Shown piece by piece: positions 25,833-35,840 of a stretch of DNA of 64,000 bases. Position 1 is the stretch's first letter; every line of letters begins with the position of its first letter. The stretch is from assembly GCF_022095695.1 (NCBI RefSeq), contig NZ_JAIFZM010000001.1, forward strand, positions 248,001-312,000, in the 5' to 3' direction. This DNA comes from Oceanobacillus jordanicus (GTDB taxonomy: Bacteria > Bacillota > Bacilli > Bacillales > Amphibacillaceae). Under the pieces are notes generated by a model. The model was not told where the DNA came from. It worked only from the letters and a program-made list of their open reading frames with translations, and did no database searches. The translations under genes and the position numbers were made by a program.

Positions 25833-26960
25833 TTAAGAAGAAAGTATCTTTTCCTCACCAAGTACTACTTTAACTGCTATTCTCGCTTCCTTAATGACAT
25901 CAGATCGCCAAACCTCGTCTTGAGGATAGAACATTTCTTGGAATTCATTCAAAATATAGTTTCTATTGGATTCCTTTTCAGCACCTTCCCAATAAAGCTG
26001 GTTCTCTAAAACAATTGTCATAAGTTCTCTTAGTTCAGCTTTTTTGTCATCGCCAAATGTTCCAAATTCAAATAATGCAGAAAAAAGCTTTGTATCAGGG
26101 TAATTCTTTTTTTGCAAAGTATAAAAGTGTTGATTTGAATCGCCAACAACTTTCTTGTCCGAGAACTTCATAATATTTTTTAGTGGATAACGTGATTGAA
26201 TCTCTTCCAGGTCTTGTTCCTCATCTGGCGGAACGACCATTGTTAATTCGTTACTTGGTCCTAAAGCAGTATGCCAATCCATGTGGACAATATGATTATA
26301 TTGTTCAAGCAGATCTACTTGTAAAGATCGTACGTATTTTGCGGACTCCTCTAAAGCCTTCCCACCATAATATACACCACGCTCAAACTCATATTGCCCC
26401 ATGCTTTTAGCATGCTTCATGTTCGCATAGCCTTCTTTAGCGAGTGCTTTCGTCAGTGTCTTAAATAATCTGTTCTGTTCTTCAGTGATATCCTTGATCT
26501 TCCCATTTGGGAGGAAAAGCTCTTTTTCTTTTTCGTACTTTTTATTCACATCTATAGGTAATGGCCCTTCTTCTTCAATATAATTTCGATTCAGATCAAT
26601 GTTGTTTTCTGTAACTCTGCGGAAATTCCGCATCCCCCAAGGGTTAATCGCATGTACGAGGCAAATGCCAGTCGTTTCTGGCTCTATGTGCTCTATACAT
26701 TCCTCGACAAACATGTGAATACAAGCAGCGCCAGCATATCCTTCTATCCCATGCTCTCCTGATGAAAGTAGTGCAATCTTGTCTTTTTCACTTGTGGCGT
26801 CAGCACGGATGATATCAATGGTGTTGTCATCTGCTTCATTTCCGATGTTTATTGTCTCTAAGGAAGCATTGGGCCAGATGGATTTTACTTTGTCTAAGTG
26901 ACTGCGAAAAACGGCTCTCGAGGTTTCATAATCTGTTTGAAAATAAGATTCCACTTTCAT
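25833..26960 (-). CDS. M14-type zinc carboxypeptidase-like protein (DUF2817)
   Basis: The protein has 375 residues. SSGEHGIEGYAGAA holds the HxxE zinc pair of M14 enzymes, NPWGMRNFRRVTENNIDLNRN is the typical substrate-binding Arg/Asn block (shown in part), and MDWHTALGP supplies the later zinc histidine. It matches the DUF2817 subgroup of M14-like hydrolases, whose substrates are unknown. No signal peptide is seen with the chosen start (ATG 26960, with GAAAGGAAAG upstream). An upstream extension to 27068 would overlap the divergent sodium-channel start and lacks a good ribosome-binding site. Confidence 0.78.
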   Translation of the reverse strand: MKVESYFQTDYETSRAVFRSHLDKVKSIWPNASLETINIGNEADDNTIDIIRADATSEKDKIALLSSGEHGIEGYAGAACIHMFVEECIEHIEPETTGICLVHAINPWGMRNFRRVTENNIDLNRNYIEEEGPLPIDVNKKYEKEKELFLPNGKIKDITEEQNRLFKTLTKALAKEGYANMKHAKSMGQYEFERGVYYGGKALEESAKYVRSLQVDLLEQYNHIVHMDWHTALGPSNELTMVVPPDEEQDLEEIQSRYPLKNIMKFSDKKVVGDSNQHFYTLQKKNYPDTKLFSALFEFGTFGDDKKAELRELMTIVLENQLYWEGAEKESNRNYILNEFQEMFYPQDEVWRSDVIKEARIAVKVVLGEEKILSS

Positions 26961-27070
26961 CTTTCCTTTCCATCTCTTTTTCTTCTCGATTCCCGTTTGG
27001 GCACATTTAAAACTAAAAGTGACAAATGAGGCACTACTAAGTAAAATGGATGAAGAGGGGGATAGCACAC

Positions 27071-27853
27071 ATGAAACAGATTAAACAGTTTTGTGGGCAG
27101 ATTGCGGAGCATCCTTTGTTTACAAGGGTGATTATTACATTAATTGTTTTTAACGCACTGCTTGCTGGATTAGCCACATATAGCATCTTTGCTAATGCAG
27201 AGTGGATATACATAGCAGATCTAATCTTGATCTGTATCTTTTCAATAGAAATAGTTATTCGATTGCTTGGGGCAAAATCCTTTGGAGCCTTTTTTAAAGA
27301 CTTCTGGAATGTATTTGATTTTATTATCGTTTTGCTTAGCCTCGTATTGGTAGGCTCTCATTATATAACCGTTCTACGAATTGTACGTGTCTTGCGAGTG
27401 TTGAGAGCAATCTCTATTATTCCATCACTGCGAAAAATAGTAAATGCATTGCTTCTCACAATCCCATCTATGGGGACAATTATGCTGCTACTTGGTTTGT
27501 TCTTCTATGTATATGGTGTGATTGGTACAACGCTGTTTCACGCAATTGCACCGGAATATTTTGGGACATTGCATGATTCGTTGCTAACGTTATTCCAAGT
27601 TATTACACTTGAGTCATGGGCTAGTGGCGTTATGCGGCCGATTTTGGCAGAGGACCCATCCTCATGGTGGTATTTTGTCACCTTTATTTTATTCGGTGCC
27701 TTTGTCATCGTGAATCTTTTTGTTGGTGTCATAGTAAATAATGTAGAAGAGGCTAACCGAGAGGAAACACCTTCACCAACAGACGTTAAATTGGCAGAGG
27801 TACAAAAAGAATTGGCTGAGATTAAAACGTTGCTAAAAAGAAGGGACGAATAA
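27071..27853 (+). CDS. Voltage-gated sodium channel, NaChBac (NavBac) family
   Basis: The protein has 260 residues with six membrane helices. S4 carries the voltage-sensor repeat in VLRIVRVLRVLRAISII, with arginines every third position. The pore has TLESWASG, the selectivity-filter sequence of the Bacillus halodurans channel NaChBac. A C-terminal stretch from about residue 225 (VKLAEVQKELAEIKTLLKRR) is a tetramerising coiled coil. These channels are Na+-selective and are linked to motility, chemotaxis and pH homeostasis in alkaliphiles. The start at 27071 has GAGGGGG upstream. The gene is monocistronic. Confidence 0.93.
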   Translation: MKQIKQFCGQIAEHPLFTRVIITLIVFNALLAGLATYSIFANAEWIYIADLILICIFSIEIVIRLLGAKSFGAFFKDFWNVFDFIIVLLSLVLVGSHYITVLRIVRVLRVLRAISIIPSLRKIVNALLLTIPSMGTIMLLLGLFFYVYGVIGTTLFHAIAPEYFGTLHDSLLTLFQVITLESWASGVMRPILAEDPSSWWYFVTFILFGAFVIVNLFVGVIVNNVEEANREETPSPTDVKLAEVQKELAEIKTLLKRRDE

Positions 27854-27865
27854 TATTTTCTATGG

Positions 27866-27916
27866 AAAAAGCCGAACAAGTTCGCGTTAGTTTGCGCATG
27901 CTTGCTCGGCTTTTTT
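27866..27916. terminator. Bidirectional terminator between sodium channel and LLM gene
   Basis: GCCGAACAAG (27871-27880) pairs with CTTGCTCGGC (27901-27910) between AAAAA and TTTTTT. Confidence 0.85.
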
Positions 27917-27938
27917 GATGATCAATGATTAGCAAGGA

Positions 27939-28958
27939 TTAAGCTTCATCCATTAATTCTGCTACAATTTCATACGAACGTAAACGATCTTCCATATGGT
28001 AGATTTGGCCACTAATAATCATTTCATCTGCTTGTGTCTCGTTAAGAAATGCTTCGAGCCCTTTTCTCACCGTCTCTTTGCTACCAATAATGGTAGTTCG
28101 AGGATCGAGCGATTGTTCCACTGCAGCCTTCTCCATAGGCGTCCAAACTTCATCCATGTTTTCTACTGGTGGTTGAAGTTTTGTCGGATTCCCTTTGCGG
28201 ATACTTAGGAATTGCTGTTGTTGGGATGTGGCGATATATTGAGCCTTTTCATCCGTGTCGGCTGCAATAACATTAACCCCTACCATTGCATATGGTTTCT
28301 CCATTTTCTCCGTTGGCTGGAAATTCTCCCGGTAAAGACGTAATGCAGGTATGGTGTATGCTGGTGCAAAATGGCTTGCAAAAGAAAACGCGAGCCCTTT
28401 TTGTGCAGCAAGCCTTGCGCTAAAGTCACTGGATCCAAGCAGCCAAATTGGAATATCTAATCCTTGACCTGGGACAGCTTTTACTCGTGATACAGGTTCG
28501 TCTGAGAAATAGTCCTGCAATTCATTTACTTGCATAGGAAAGTCCTCTACACTCATTCCAAGTGTTCTTCTTAGTGCATAGGCAGTAGCCTGGTCACTTC
28601 CAGGTGCACGTCCTAAGCCCAAATCGATTCTACCAGGGAATAAAGACTCCAATGTGCCAAATTGTTCGGCAATGACGATTGTGGCGTGGTTTGGCAGCAT
28701 AATACCACCGGCCCCCACTCGGATTCTTTCTGTCTTTTCAGCTATATGCCCCATAATGACAGAGGTTGCAGAACTGGCAATACCAGGCATGTTATGATGC
28801 TCTGCAAGCCAATATCGGTTAAAGCCTAGCTTTTCCACATGCTGTGCCAACTGTACGCTATTTTGAAACGACTCTCGTGGATTACTTCCTTCTTTTACTG
28901 CTGCAAGATCAAGGACAGAGAGCGGTATATTTTGAAATGTTTTTGATTTTGTTGTCAT
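27939..28958 (-). CDS. Luciferase-like (LLM-class) flavin-dependent monooxygenase
   Basis: The protein has 339 residues with a TIM-barrel bacterial-luciferase fold. [30 protein letters not shown] and [12 protein letters not shown] are hallmark segments of the alkanal monooxygenase-like MsnO8/YhbW group. It binds FMNH2 and probably oxygenates a small substrate that is unknown. I prefer the ATG at 28958 (GAGGAG eight bases upstream) over the GTG at 28967. The 560-base region upstream is shared with the divergent gltA. Confidence 0.85.
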   Translation of the reverse strand: MTTKSKTFQNIPLSVLDLAAVKEGSNPRESFQNSVQLAQHVEKLGFNRYWLAEHHNMPGIASSATSVIMGHIAEKTERIRVGAGGIMLPNHATIVIAEQFGTLESLFPGRIDLGLGRAPGSDQATAYALRRTLGMSVEDFPMQVNELQDYFSDEPVSRVKAVPGQGLDIPIWLLGSSDFSARLAAQKGLAFSFASHFAPAYTIPALRLYRENFQPTEKMEKPYAMVGVNVIAADTDEKAQYIATSQQQQFLSIRKGNPTKLQPPVENMDEVWTPMEKAAVEQSLDPRTTIIGSKETVRKGLEAFLNETQADEMIISGQIYHMEDRLRSYEIVAELMDEA

Positions 28959-29089
28959 CGTATTCACTCCTCACGATTTCTTATTAAGAAATATTACGTC
29001 TAAAATCACCAAACGTCCACTAATCAGCCTGCCAATTTTCTGGTAATAACAGACTGAAATATTTTAAAAGAAGTTGGTAAACTTAGTTT

Positions 29090-29120
29090 GTTTCAAGGTT
29101 TAAATTTAAAACAAAGAAAC
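29090..29120. promoter_or_regulatory. Imperfect 31-bp palindrome in the LLM-gltA intergenic region
   Basis: GTTTC, a 4-base gap, the self-complementary TTTAAATTTAAA (29099-29110), a 5-base gap and GAAAC. The overall symmetry suggests a regulator site for either divergent gene. No regulator can be named. Confidence 0.35.
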
Positions 29121-29195
29121 GAAAGAAAAATGTCATAAATTTAAAGTTTTTGTGAATTTTCCTGTAGTAATGTAAAACCCTTGTCTTTTATGCAT

Positions 29196-29317
29196 TGTAA
29201 GCGTATATAAAAAGAGTGAATGTTGATTTGGTAGCGTTTACATTTATTGAATTTTTATAAAAATGCATGAACATAACTTATCAGAATTTTGAGTTAAAAA
29301 GTAATTTATGGTATGAT
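29196..29317 (+). promoter_or_regulatory. gltA promoter with possible cre sites
   Basis: TTGAGT (29289-29294), 17 bases and TATGAT (29312-29317) make a good sigma-A promoter, predicting a leader of about 195 bases. TGTAAGCGTATATA (29196-29209) and TGGTAGCGTTTACA (29229-29242) each match the CcpA cre consensus with two mismatches. The leader holds the CATTCGC/GCGAATG hairpin. No gltC-like regulator gene lies nearby. Confidence 0.5.
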
Positions 29318-29402
29318 ATTTCTACTATCCTTTTTTACACGTTAGAAAAGTTAGAAATCTTAGCTATATAAGAATAGTCAGCATAGCTAACATTTTTAAC
29401 TT

Positions 29403-29430
29403 CCACATTCGCTAAAAGATGAGCGAATGC
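29403..29430. repeat. Short dispersed hairpin repeat, third copy (gltA leader)
   Basis: CATTCGC, a 10-base loop and GCGAATGC, preceded about 40 bases upstream by TATAAGAA. The core equals that at 7864-7887; the outer arms are lost. Confidence 0.35.
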
Positions 29431-29519
29431 GGATGCTCTAACCACCCTGGTTTGATCCCCCCGTATAAACTTTTTCAAGGACCAAAATGTACGCTTAAAG
29501 ATAGAAGGGAGATGTTGTG

Positions 29520-32500
29520 ATGACAAGGAATGGCTTCCCGCAAAGGCAGGGACTTTATCATCCGGATTTTGAGCATGAGGCATGCGGCATTGGGATGATT
29601 GCAAATATAAATGGTAAACCAACACATAATATTGTTCAAAATGCGATCAATATTCTTTGTAATTTGGAGCATCGAGGTGGGCAGTCAGCTGACACGAGCA
29701 CAGGGGACGGAGCAGGGATCTTAACGCAAATCCCAGATCGTTTTTTTCAAAAACAATGTGCCAAGGAAAATATTACGTTACCTAACAAGGGTGATTATGG
29801 AGTAGGAATGGTTTTCCTTCCCCAGGATCATGAGGTAAGGATGCGGAGCAAGGAATTGTTTGAAGAGATTATTGAACAAGAAGGGCAAACATTTCTTGGT
29901 TGGAGGCCGGTACCGACAAATGAATCATTCATCGGAAAAGTAGCAGCGAAAAGTAAACCAACTATACGGCAGATTTTCATTGAGAAGTCAGAAGATATTA
30001 AGGATCAGATGGCGTTCGAAAGAAAAATGTATGTGATCCGGAAGCGAATCGAACAGGAAGTGGCAAAGATTCCTGAGTATGATGACATTTATATAAGTAG
30101 TTTATCTTCTCGCACCATTGTTTATAAAGGAATGCTAATACCAGAACAGTTGGATGCGTTCTATATTGATTTAAACCATCCAGATTTTAAATCAGCATTG
30201 GCGCTAGTTCACTCACGGTTTAGTACGAACACATTCCCAAGCTGGAAACGATCACATCCAAATAGATATACCATCCACAATGGAGAATTTAATACATTGC
30301 GGGGGAATGTAAATTGGATGCGCGCTCGTGAGCAACTATGTGCATCAGAGCATTTTTCAGAAGAAGATATGGAAAAAATCCTCCCTGTAATTGATGCAGA
30401 TGGCAGTGATTCCTCTATCTTTGACAATACATTTGAGTTTCTTCACTTATCAGGACGTTCCCTTGCGCATACAGCCATGATGATGGTACCTGAGCCATGG
30501 GCAAATGATGCGTCCATTAAGGAAGAAAAGCGTGATTTTTATGAATATCATAGTACATTAATGGAGCCATGGGACGGTCCGGCAGCACTAGTGTTTACTG
30601 ATGGTAACCAGATAGGTGCCTGTCTTGATCGTAATGGTTTGCGGCCGGCACGTTATTATGTAACGAAAAGTGGGATGATCGTGCTAGGCTCGGAGGTTGG
30701 AGCACTTGATATTTTCGCAGATGATATTCTGTATAAAGACAGACTACAGCCTGGTAAGATGCTTCTTGTTGATTTGGAAAAGGGAATTATTGTCCCTGAT
30801 GAAGGAATTAAAATGCAGGTTGCCTCAGAAGAACCGTACAAGGAATGGTTGAAAAATAAAATTGATCTTAAAGACATTCCTGAAGTCACGAATAACCAAC
30901 CATCGTATAAGGGGAAGCAGTTACTTGAGCAGCAGTTCGCTTTTGGTTATACAAGAGAAGAATTGAATAAAATTATTAAGCCGCTAGTTGAAGATGGGAA
31001 AGATCCAATTGGTTCGATGGGCTACGATTCACCGCTTGCTGTTCTATCGAAAAAGCCACAGCTTTTATATAACTACTTTAAGCAATTGTTTGCCCAGGTT
31101 ACGAACCCTCCTATTGATGCTATTCGTGAGAAAATCATTACAATGGTCGAAACAACAATTGGTGCTGAAGGAAATCTGGTTGCGCCTCAAGCTGACAGCT
31201 GTAAGCATATTCGCCTTGAAACACCAATCATGACAAATGGTCAGTTGGAGAAATTAAGAGTTCGTCAAATTGATGGGTTCCAGACCGCAACCATTTCCAC
31301 TTTATTTAAACGTAGTAAAGCAGAGGGAAACCTTGTGCAAGCAATGGAAAAGCTATTTATTAAAGCAGATGAAGCGATAGCGGAAGGGACTACCCTGTTA
31401 ATTCTTTCCGACAGAGGAGTAAGTGAAGGAAAAGTTGCTATCCCAGCATTGCTGGCCGTATCTGGGTTGCATCACCATTTGATCCGCAGAGGGATACGTA
31501 CAAAAGTCAGTTTACTTGTAGAATCTGGGGAGCCTAGAGAAGTGCATCACTTTGCGACACTAATTGGTTATGGTGCGGAAGGAATTAATCCATATTTGGC
31601 CTTTGATACTATTCATGAGTTAGTAGATAAGCAAGAGTTAGAGGCTATTACACCTAATCAAGCTGTGGAACAGTATGTTCACTCTGTGACGGATGGTATT
31701 ATCAAGATCCTTTCGAAAATGGGGATTTCCACTATCCAAAGTTACCGTGGAGCGCAGATCTTTGAAGCAGTTGGTATCCATACAGACGTAATTGATAGGT
31801 ATTTCACCGGCACTGCCTCTCGTTTAGGTGGAATTGGAATGGACATGATTGAAAAAGAAACCATCATGCGCCATGAGAAAGCCTTCCAAGAAGCACGTGG
31901 TTCCAATTATGCCTTAGAAGCTGGAGACGAATTTCAATATAGAGGAAATGGTGAAGATCACCAATACAACCCTAAAACGATTCATACACTACAGCATGCT
32001 TGTCGTACTAATAACTATGATGTGTTTAAGGAATATACGAGCCTTTTGACTGATGAAACAAACAATCTTCAGTCACTACGAGAGTTACTAGCATTTAAAA
32101 AACGTACTCCGGTCCCAATTGAAGAGGTTGAGTCAGTTGAAGAGATTTGTGCACGATTTAAAACAGGTGCCATGTCCTACGGCTCGATTAGTCAGGAAGC
32201 GCATGAAGCACTGGCCATTGCCATGAATCGAATTGGTGGACGAAGTAATACAGGGGAAGGCGGAGAGTCTGCTGATCGTTTTACACCTGATGAAAACGGA
32301 GATTCCAGAAGAAGTTCGATTAAACAGGTTGCTTCGGGTCGTTTTGGCGTAAATAGTCATTATCTTGTGAATGCTGACGAGATTCAAATAAAGATAGCGC
32401 AAGGGGCGAAGCCAGGAGAAGGTGGTCACTTACCTGGTAAAAAGGTATACCCATGGGTTGCTGAAGTCCGCGGTTCTACACCTGGAGTTGAGTTGATTTC

Positions 32501-34133
32501 TCCGCCACCACATCACGATATATACTCTATCGAGGACTTGGCAGAGCTGATCCATAATTTAAAAAATACGAATCCAAATGCCAGAATAAGCGTGAAGCTT
32601 GTATCTGCTGTCGGTGTAGGAACGATAGCTGCAGGTGTTGCAAAAGGGAGAGCAGATTTAGTTCTAATTAGCGGTTATGACGGTGGAACTGGCGCAGCCC
32701 CGCGTACAAGTTTGAAGCATACAGGTCTTCCTTGGGAAATTGGCCTTGCTGAAACCCACCAAACCTTAATGCTGAACGGATTACGTGATCGCATTGTGGT
32801 AGAGACAGACGGAAAGATGATGACAGGCCGTGATGTCGTGCTTGCCGCCTTACTTGGAGCAGAGGAGTATGGTTTTTCTACAGCTCCGCTCGTTGTGCTT
32901 GGTTGTGTCATGATGCGTGTTTGTCATATGGATACATGTCCTGTTGGGATTGCCACACAAAATCCAGAACTCCGCAAGAAATTTATGGGAGACCCTGAGC
33001 ATGTCGCGAATTTCATGCGATTTATTGCTAAAGAGGCACGTGAATTAATGGCAGAGCTTGGTTTCAGAACGATAAATGAAATGATTGGCCGTACAGATGT
33101 ACTTGAAGTGAATGATGCGGTTGATCACTGGAAAGCGAAAGGAATCGACCTTAGCCCATTACTCTATCAGCCAGATCTTCCTGCCAAAGTAGGTAGATAT
33201 GCGACTATAAAGCAAGACCATGGAATTGAGAGAACATTGGACTACCAAGAGTTACTTCCTAATTGCAGAAAAGCTATTGAAGAAAAGAGACCTGTGGAGT
33301 TTACTACCGCAATTCGAAACATTAACCGGGTTACCGGAACGTTACTTGGGAGCGAAATAACCAAATTATACGGTGAAGAAGGATTACCAGAAGATACAGT
33401 CAAGCTGAATTTTAATGGATCTGCCGGACAAAGCTTTGGTGCCTTTATCCCGCCTGGAATGACGTTACGTTTAATTGGGGATGCCAATGATTTTGTAGGA
33501 AAAGGCCTATCTGGTGGTAAAATTATCGTCCATCCAGATCCAATCGTGACATTCCCACCTGAGAAAAATACCATTATTGGAAATGTGGCATTTTATGGTG
33601 CGTCTCGTGGGGAAGCATACATTCGTGGAATAGCAGGTGAACGTTTTGCTGTAAGAAACAGTGGTGCCACCATCGTTGTAGAAGGTGTTGGGGATCATGG
33701 CTGTGAGTATATGACAGGTGGGAAGGTTGTTGTGCTGGGGACAGCAGGCAGAAACTTTGCCGCAGGGATGTCAGGTGGTGTTGCTTATATTCTCGATGAG
33801 GACGAAAGCTTCCACACCAAAGTCAATGCAGAGCTCGTAAATGTAGAGCAAGTCAAGGATAAAGAAGAACTGGATGCATTGTACCAGCACATTCAACAAC
33901 ATGTCCTTTACACGAATAGCTCACATGCTGAACGGATTTTAACCTATTGGGATAAATATATACCGCAATTTGTTCGGGTAATTCCAAAAGCTTATGTAAA
34001 AGTCCAAGATCGAATCAAAGTATTGAGAGAAAGTGGATTAACCAAGTTTGAGGCTGAAATGACAGCTTTTGAAGAAAGTAAGCAGCCAGTAGAAAAAACG
34101 AAAACCGTAACAGCAGTAGGCGCTCTGCAATAA
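29520..34133 (+). CDS. gltA: Glutamate synthase large subunit
   Basis: The protein has 1537 residues, full length for the NADPH-GOGAT alpha chain. The N-terminal glutaminase is of Ntn type, with Cys22 in HEACGIGM becoming the nucleophile after propeptide removal. The FMN-binding synthase domain follows (about 830-1210), with 3Fe-4S cysteines at about 1129, 1135 and 1140 (CVMMRVCHMDTC). The C-terminal GXGXG beta-helix contains GGKVVVLGTAGRNFAAGMSGG (in part). It transfers glutamine amide to 2-oxoglutarate. ATG 29520 has GAAGGGA nine bases upstream; the adjacent GTG 29517 is less likely. It is followed 33 bases on by gltB. Confidence 0.96.
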   Translation: MTRNGFPQRQGLYHPDFEHEACGIGMIANINGKPTHNIVQNAINILCNLEHRGGQSADTSTGDGAGILTQIPDRFFQKQCAKENITLPNKGDYGVGMVFLPQDHEVRMRSKELFEEIIEQEGQTFLGWRPVPTNESFIGKVAAKSKPTIRQIFIEKSEDIKDQMAFERKMYVIRKRIEQEVAKIPEYDDIYISSLSSRTIVYKGMLIPEQLDAFYIDLNHPDFKSALALVHSRFSTNTFPSWKRSHPNRYTIHNGEFNTLRGNVNWMRAREQLCASEHFSEEDMEKILPVIDADGSDSSIFDNTFEFLHLSGRSLAHTAMMMVPEPWANDASIKEEKRDFYEYHSTLMEPWDGPAALVFTDGNQIGACLDRNGLRPARYYVTKSGMIVLGSEVGALDIFADDILYKDRLQPGKMLLVDLEKGIIVPDEGIKMQVASEEPYKEWLKNKIDLKDIPEVTNNQPSYKGKQLLEQQFAFGYTREELNKIIKPLVEDGKDPIGSMGYDSPLAVLSKKPQLLYNYFKQLFAQVTNPPIDAIREKIITMVETTIGAEGNLVAPQADSCKHIRLETPIMTNGQLEKLRVRQIDGFQTATISTLFKRSKAEGNLVQAMEKLFIKADEAIAEGTTLLILSDRGVSEGKVAIPALLAVSGLHHHLIRRGIRTKVSLLVESGEPREVHHFATLIGYGAEGINPYLAFDTIHELVDKQELEAITPNQAVEQYVHSVTDGIIKILSKMGISTIQSYRGAQIFEAVGIHTDVIDRYFTGTASRLGGIGMDMIEKETIMRHEKAFQEARGSNYALEAGDEFQYRGNGEDHQYNPKTIHTLQHACRTNNYDVFKEYTSLLTDETNNLQSLRELLAFKKRTPVPIEEVESVEEICARFKTGAMSYGSISQEAHEALAIAMNRIGGRSNTGEGGESADRFTPDENGDSRRSSIKQVASGRFGVNSHYLVNADEIQIKIAQGAKPGEGGHLPGKKVYPWVAEVRGSTPGVELISPPPHHDIYSIEDLAELIHNLKNTNPNARISVKLVSAVGVGTIAAGVAKGRADLVLISGYDGGTGAAPRTSLKHTGLPWEIGLAETHQTLMLNGLRDRIVVETDGKMMTGRDVVLAALLGAEEYGFSTAPLVVLGCVMMRVCHMDTCPVGIATQNPELRKKFMGDPEHVANFMRFIAKEARELMAELGFRTINEMIGRTDVLEVNDAVDHWKAKGIDLSPLLYQPDLPAKVGRYATIKQDHGIERTLDYQELLPNCRKAIEEKRPVEFTTAIRNINRVTGTLLGSEITKLYGEEGLPEDTVKLNFNGSAGQSFGAFIPPGMTLRLIGDANDFVGKGLSGGKIIVHPDPIVTFPPEKNTIIGNVAFYGASRGEAYIRGIAGERFAVRNSGATIVVEGVGDHGCEYMTGGKVVVLGTAGRNFAAGMSGGVAYILDEDESFHTKVNAELVNVEQVKDKEELDALYQHIQQHVLYTNSSHAERILTYWDKYIPQFVRVIPKAYVKVQDRIKVLRESGLTKFEAEMTAFEESKQPVEKTKTVTAVGALQ

Positions 34134-34166
34134 CGTGTTCCAAGTATAGAAAAGGAGGACCTATCG

Positions 34167-35654
34167 ATGGGGAAACAAACGGCTTTTATGGAATATGAAA
34201 GAAAGGTCAGGGACGAGAGGGATCCTGAGGTCCGAATTAAGGATTGGAACGATTACACAATTCCGATGACAGAAAAGGAAGTACAAGTACAAGGGGCACG
34301 TTGCATGGATTGCGGCGTCCCTACCTGCCATGTGGGATTGGAGCTAAATGGGGTTACTTCAGGCTGTCCAGTTTATCACCTTATCCCTGAATGGAATAAT
34401 CTAGTCTATGAAGGTAAATGGAAGGAAGCACTGGAAAGAGAGCATGAAATGAATAATTTCCCGGAATTCACAGGGATGGCTTGTCCTGCTCCGTGTGAAG
34501 GGGCATGTGTTCTAGGAATAAATGAACCACCTGTTGCAATAAGGACGATTGAACGGTCCATTATTGAGAAGGGCTTTGAAGAAGGCTGGGTTGTAGCTAC
34601 GCCACCTGAGAAACGTACTGGGAAAAAGGTGGCTGTAATCGGTTCAGGACCAGCTGGGCTGGCTGCTGCAGCGCAACTTAACAAAGCAGGACACACAGTA
34701 ACAGTGTTTGAAAGAAATGACCGTGTCGGTGGGTTATTGACTTATGGTATTCCGGAAATGAAGCTTTCCTATGATGTAGTAAAACGCCGTGTCTCTATTT
34801 TAGAAGAAGAAGGGATCACGTTTATTACGAATACGGAGGTTGGGAAAGACATTTCGGTGCAGGAACTTAAGGAAACTTTTGATGCTACCATCCTTTGTGG
34901 AGGAGCCACCGTGCACCGTGATATCCAAGTAGAAGGAAGTTCGTTAAAAGGAGTACATCCAGCAATGGATTTCCTGCATGCTAATACGAAGAGCCTCCTT
35001 GACTCTAATTTGGAGGATGAAAACTATATATCAGCTGAAGATAAAAATGTGATTGTAATTGGCGGTGGGGATACAGGAACAGATTGCCTGGCAACCTCTG
35101 TAAGACATAATTGCAAGAGTCTCACACAATTTGATATTTACGATAAAAAAGGGCTGGTTAGGGATATCGAAACGAATCCATGGCCTCAGTACCCGACAAT
35201 ACATCGTGTAGAATATGGACATAAGGAAGCCTCCAGTGTACTTGGTGAGGACCCTCGTGCCTATGCTGTCATGACCAAGAAATTTGTTGGTGATGAAACA
35301 GGCCATATTAAAGAAGTCCATACGATCAATGTAAAGCTTCGGTTTGACGAAAATGGAAATAAGGTACGAGAAGAAATCCCAGGGACAGAAAAAGTCTGGC
35401 CGGCGGACCTAGTATTAATTGCCATCGGCTTTAAGGGACCTGAGCAAGACCTTATTAGCAAAATGGAAGTTGAAACAACAGCTGGATCTACAGTGAAAGC
35501 AACGTATGGGGAATACACTACGAACGTAGATGGCGTTTTTGCTGCAGGTGACATGCGCCGTGGACAAAGCCTCATTGTTTGGGCAATAAACGAAGGCAGA
35601 GAAGTGGCAAGAGAATGTGATCGTTACCTAATGGGAGAAACAGTTTTACCATAA
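34167..35654 (+). CDS. gltB: Glutamate synthase small subunit
   Basis: The protein has 495 residues. N-terminal cysteine clusters (CMDCGVPTCH, CPAPCEGAC) bind 4Fe-4S centres. The FAD loop GSGPAGLAAAAQL is near residue 155 and the NADPH loop GGGDTGTDC near 295. It passes electrons from NADPH to the large subunit. AAAGGAGG precedes the start and the gene is co-transcribed with gltA. A terminator follows. Together the two provide the main ammonium-assimilation route with glutamine synthetase. Confidence 0.96.
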   Translation: MGKQTAFMEYERKVRDERDPEVRIKDWNDYTIPMTEKEVQVQGARCMDCGVPTCHVGLELNGVTSGCPVYHLIPEWNNLVYEGKWKEALEREHEMNNFPEFTGMACPAPCEGACVLGINEPPVAIRTIERSIIEKGFEEGWVVATPPEKRTGKKVAVIGSGPAGLAAAAQLNKAGHTVTVFERNDRVGGLLTYGIPEMKLSYDVVKRRVSILEEEGITFITNTEVGKDISVQELKETFDATILCGGATVHRDIQVEGSSLKGVHPAMDFLHANTKSLLDSNLEDENYISAEDKNVIVIGGGDTGTDCLATSVRHNCKSLTQFDIYDKKGLVRDIETNPWPQYPTIHRVEYGHKEASSVLGEDPRAYAVMTKKFVGDETGHIKEVHTINVKLRFDENGNKVREEIPGTEKVWPADLVLIAIGFKGPEQDLISKMEVETTAGSTVKATYGEYTTNVDGVFAAGDMRRGQSLIVWAINEGREVARECDRYLMGETVLP

Positions 35655-35662
35655 ATATACAC

Positions 35663-35693
35663 AAAACCACAGCCGTATAAGGCTGTGGTTTTT
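35663..35693 (+). terminator. gltAB terminator
   Basis: AAAACCACAGCC pairs with GGCTGTGGTTTTT. Confidence 0.88.
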
Positions 35694-35840
35694 GGTTCTA
35701 GCTTGACAACTTGTGACATAAGGAGTAACATTCCTTCAATTGGGTTTGCAAGAGAAAGCGACATGAAGTAATATAGTATGGTAAGTAATTTGCAATGCTT
35801 TTTAAGTGAATTCTCTTCTCTTGAAGAGGAGTTACTGGAA

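Noticed and set aside
28959-29519. T-box or amino-acid riboswitch in the gltA leader
   Set aside because: No T-box sequence, specifier stem or terminator/antiterminator pair could be found; only one short hairpin is present.
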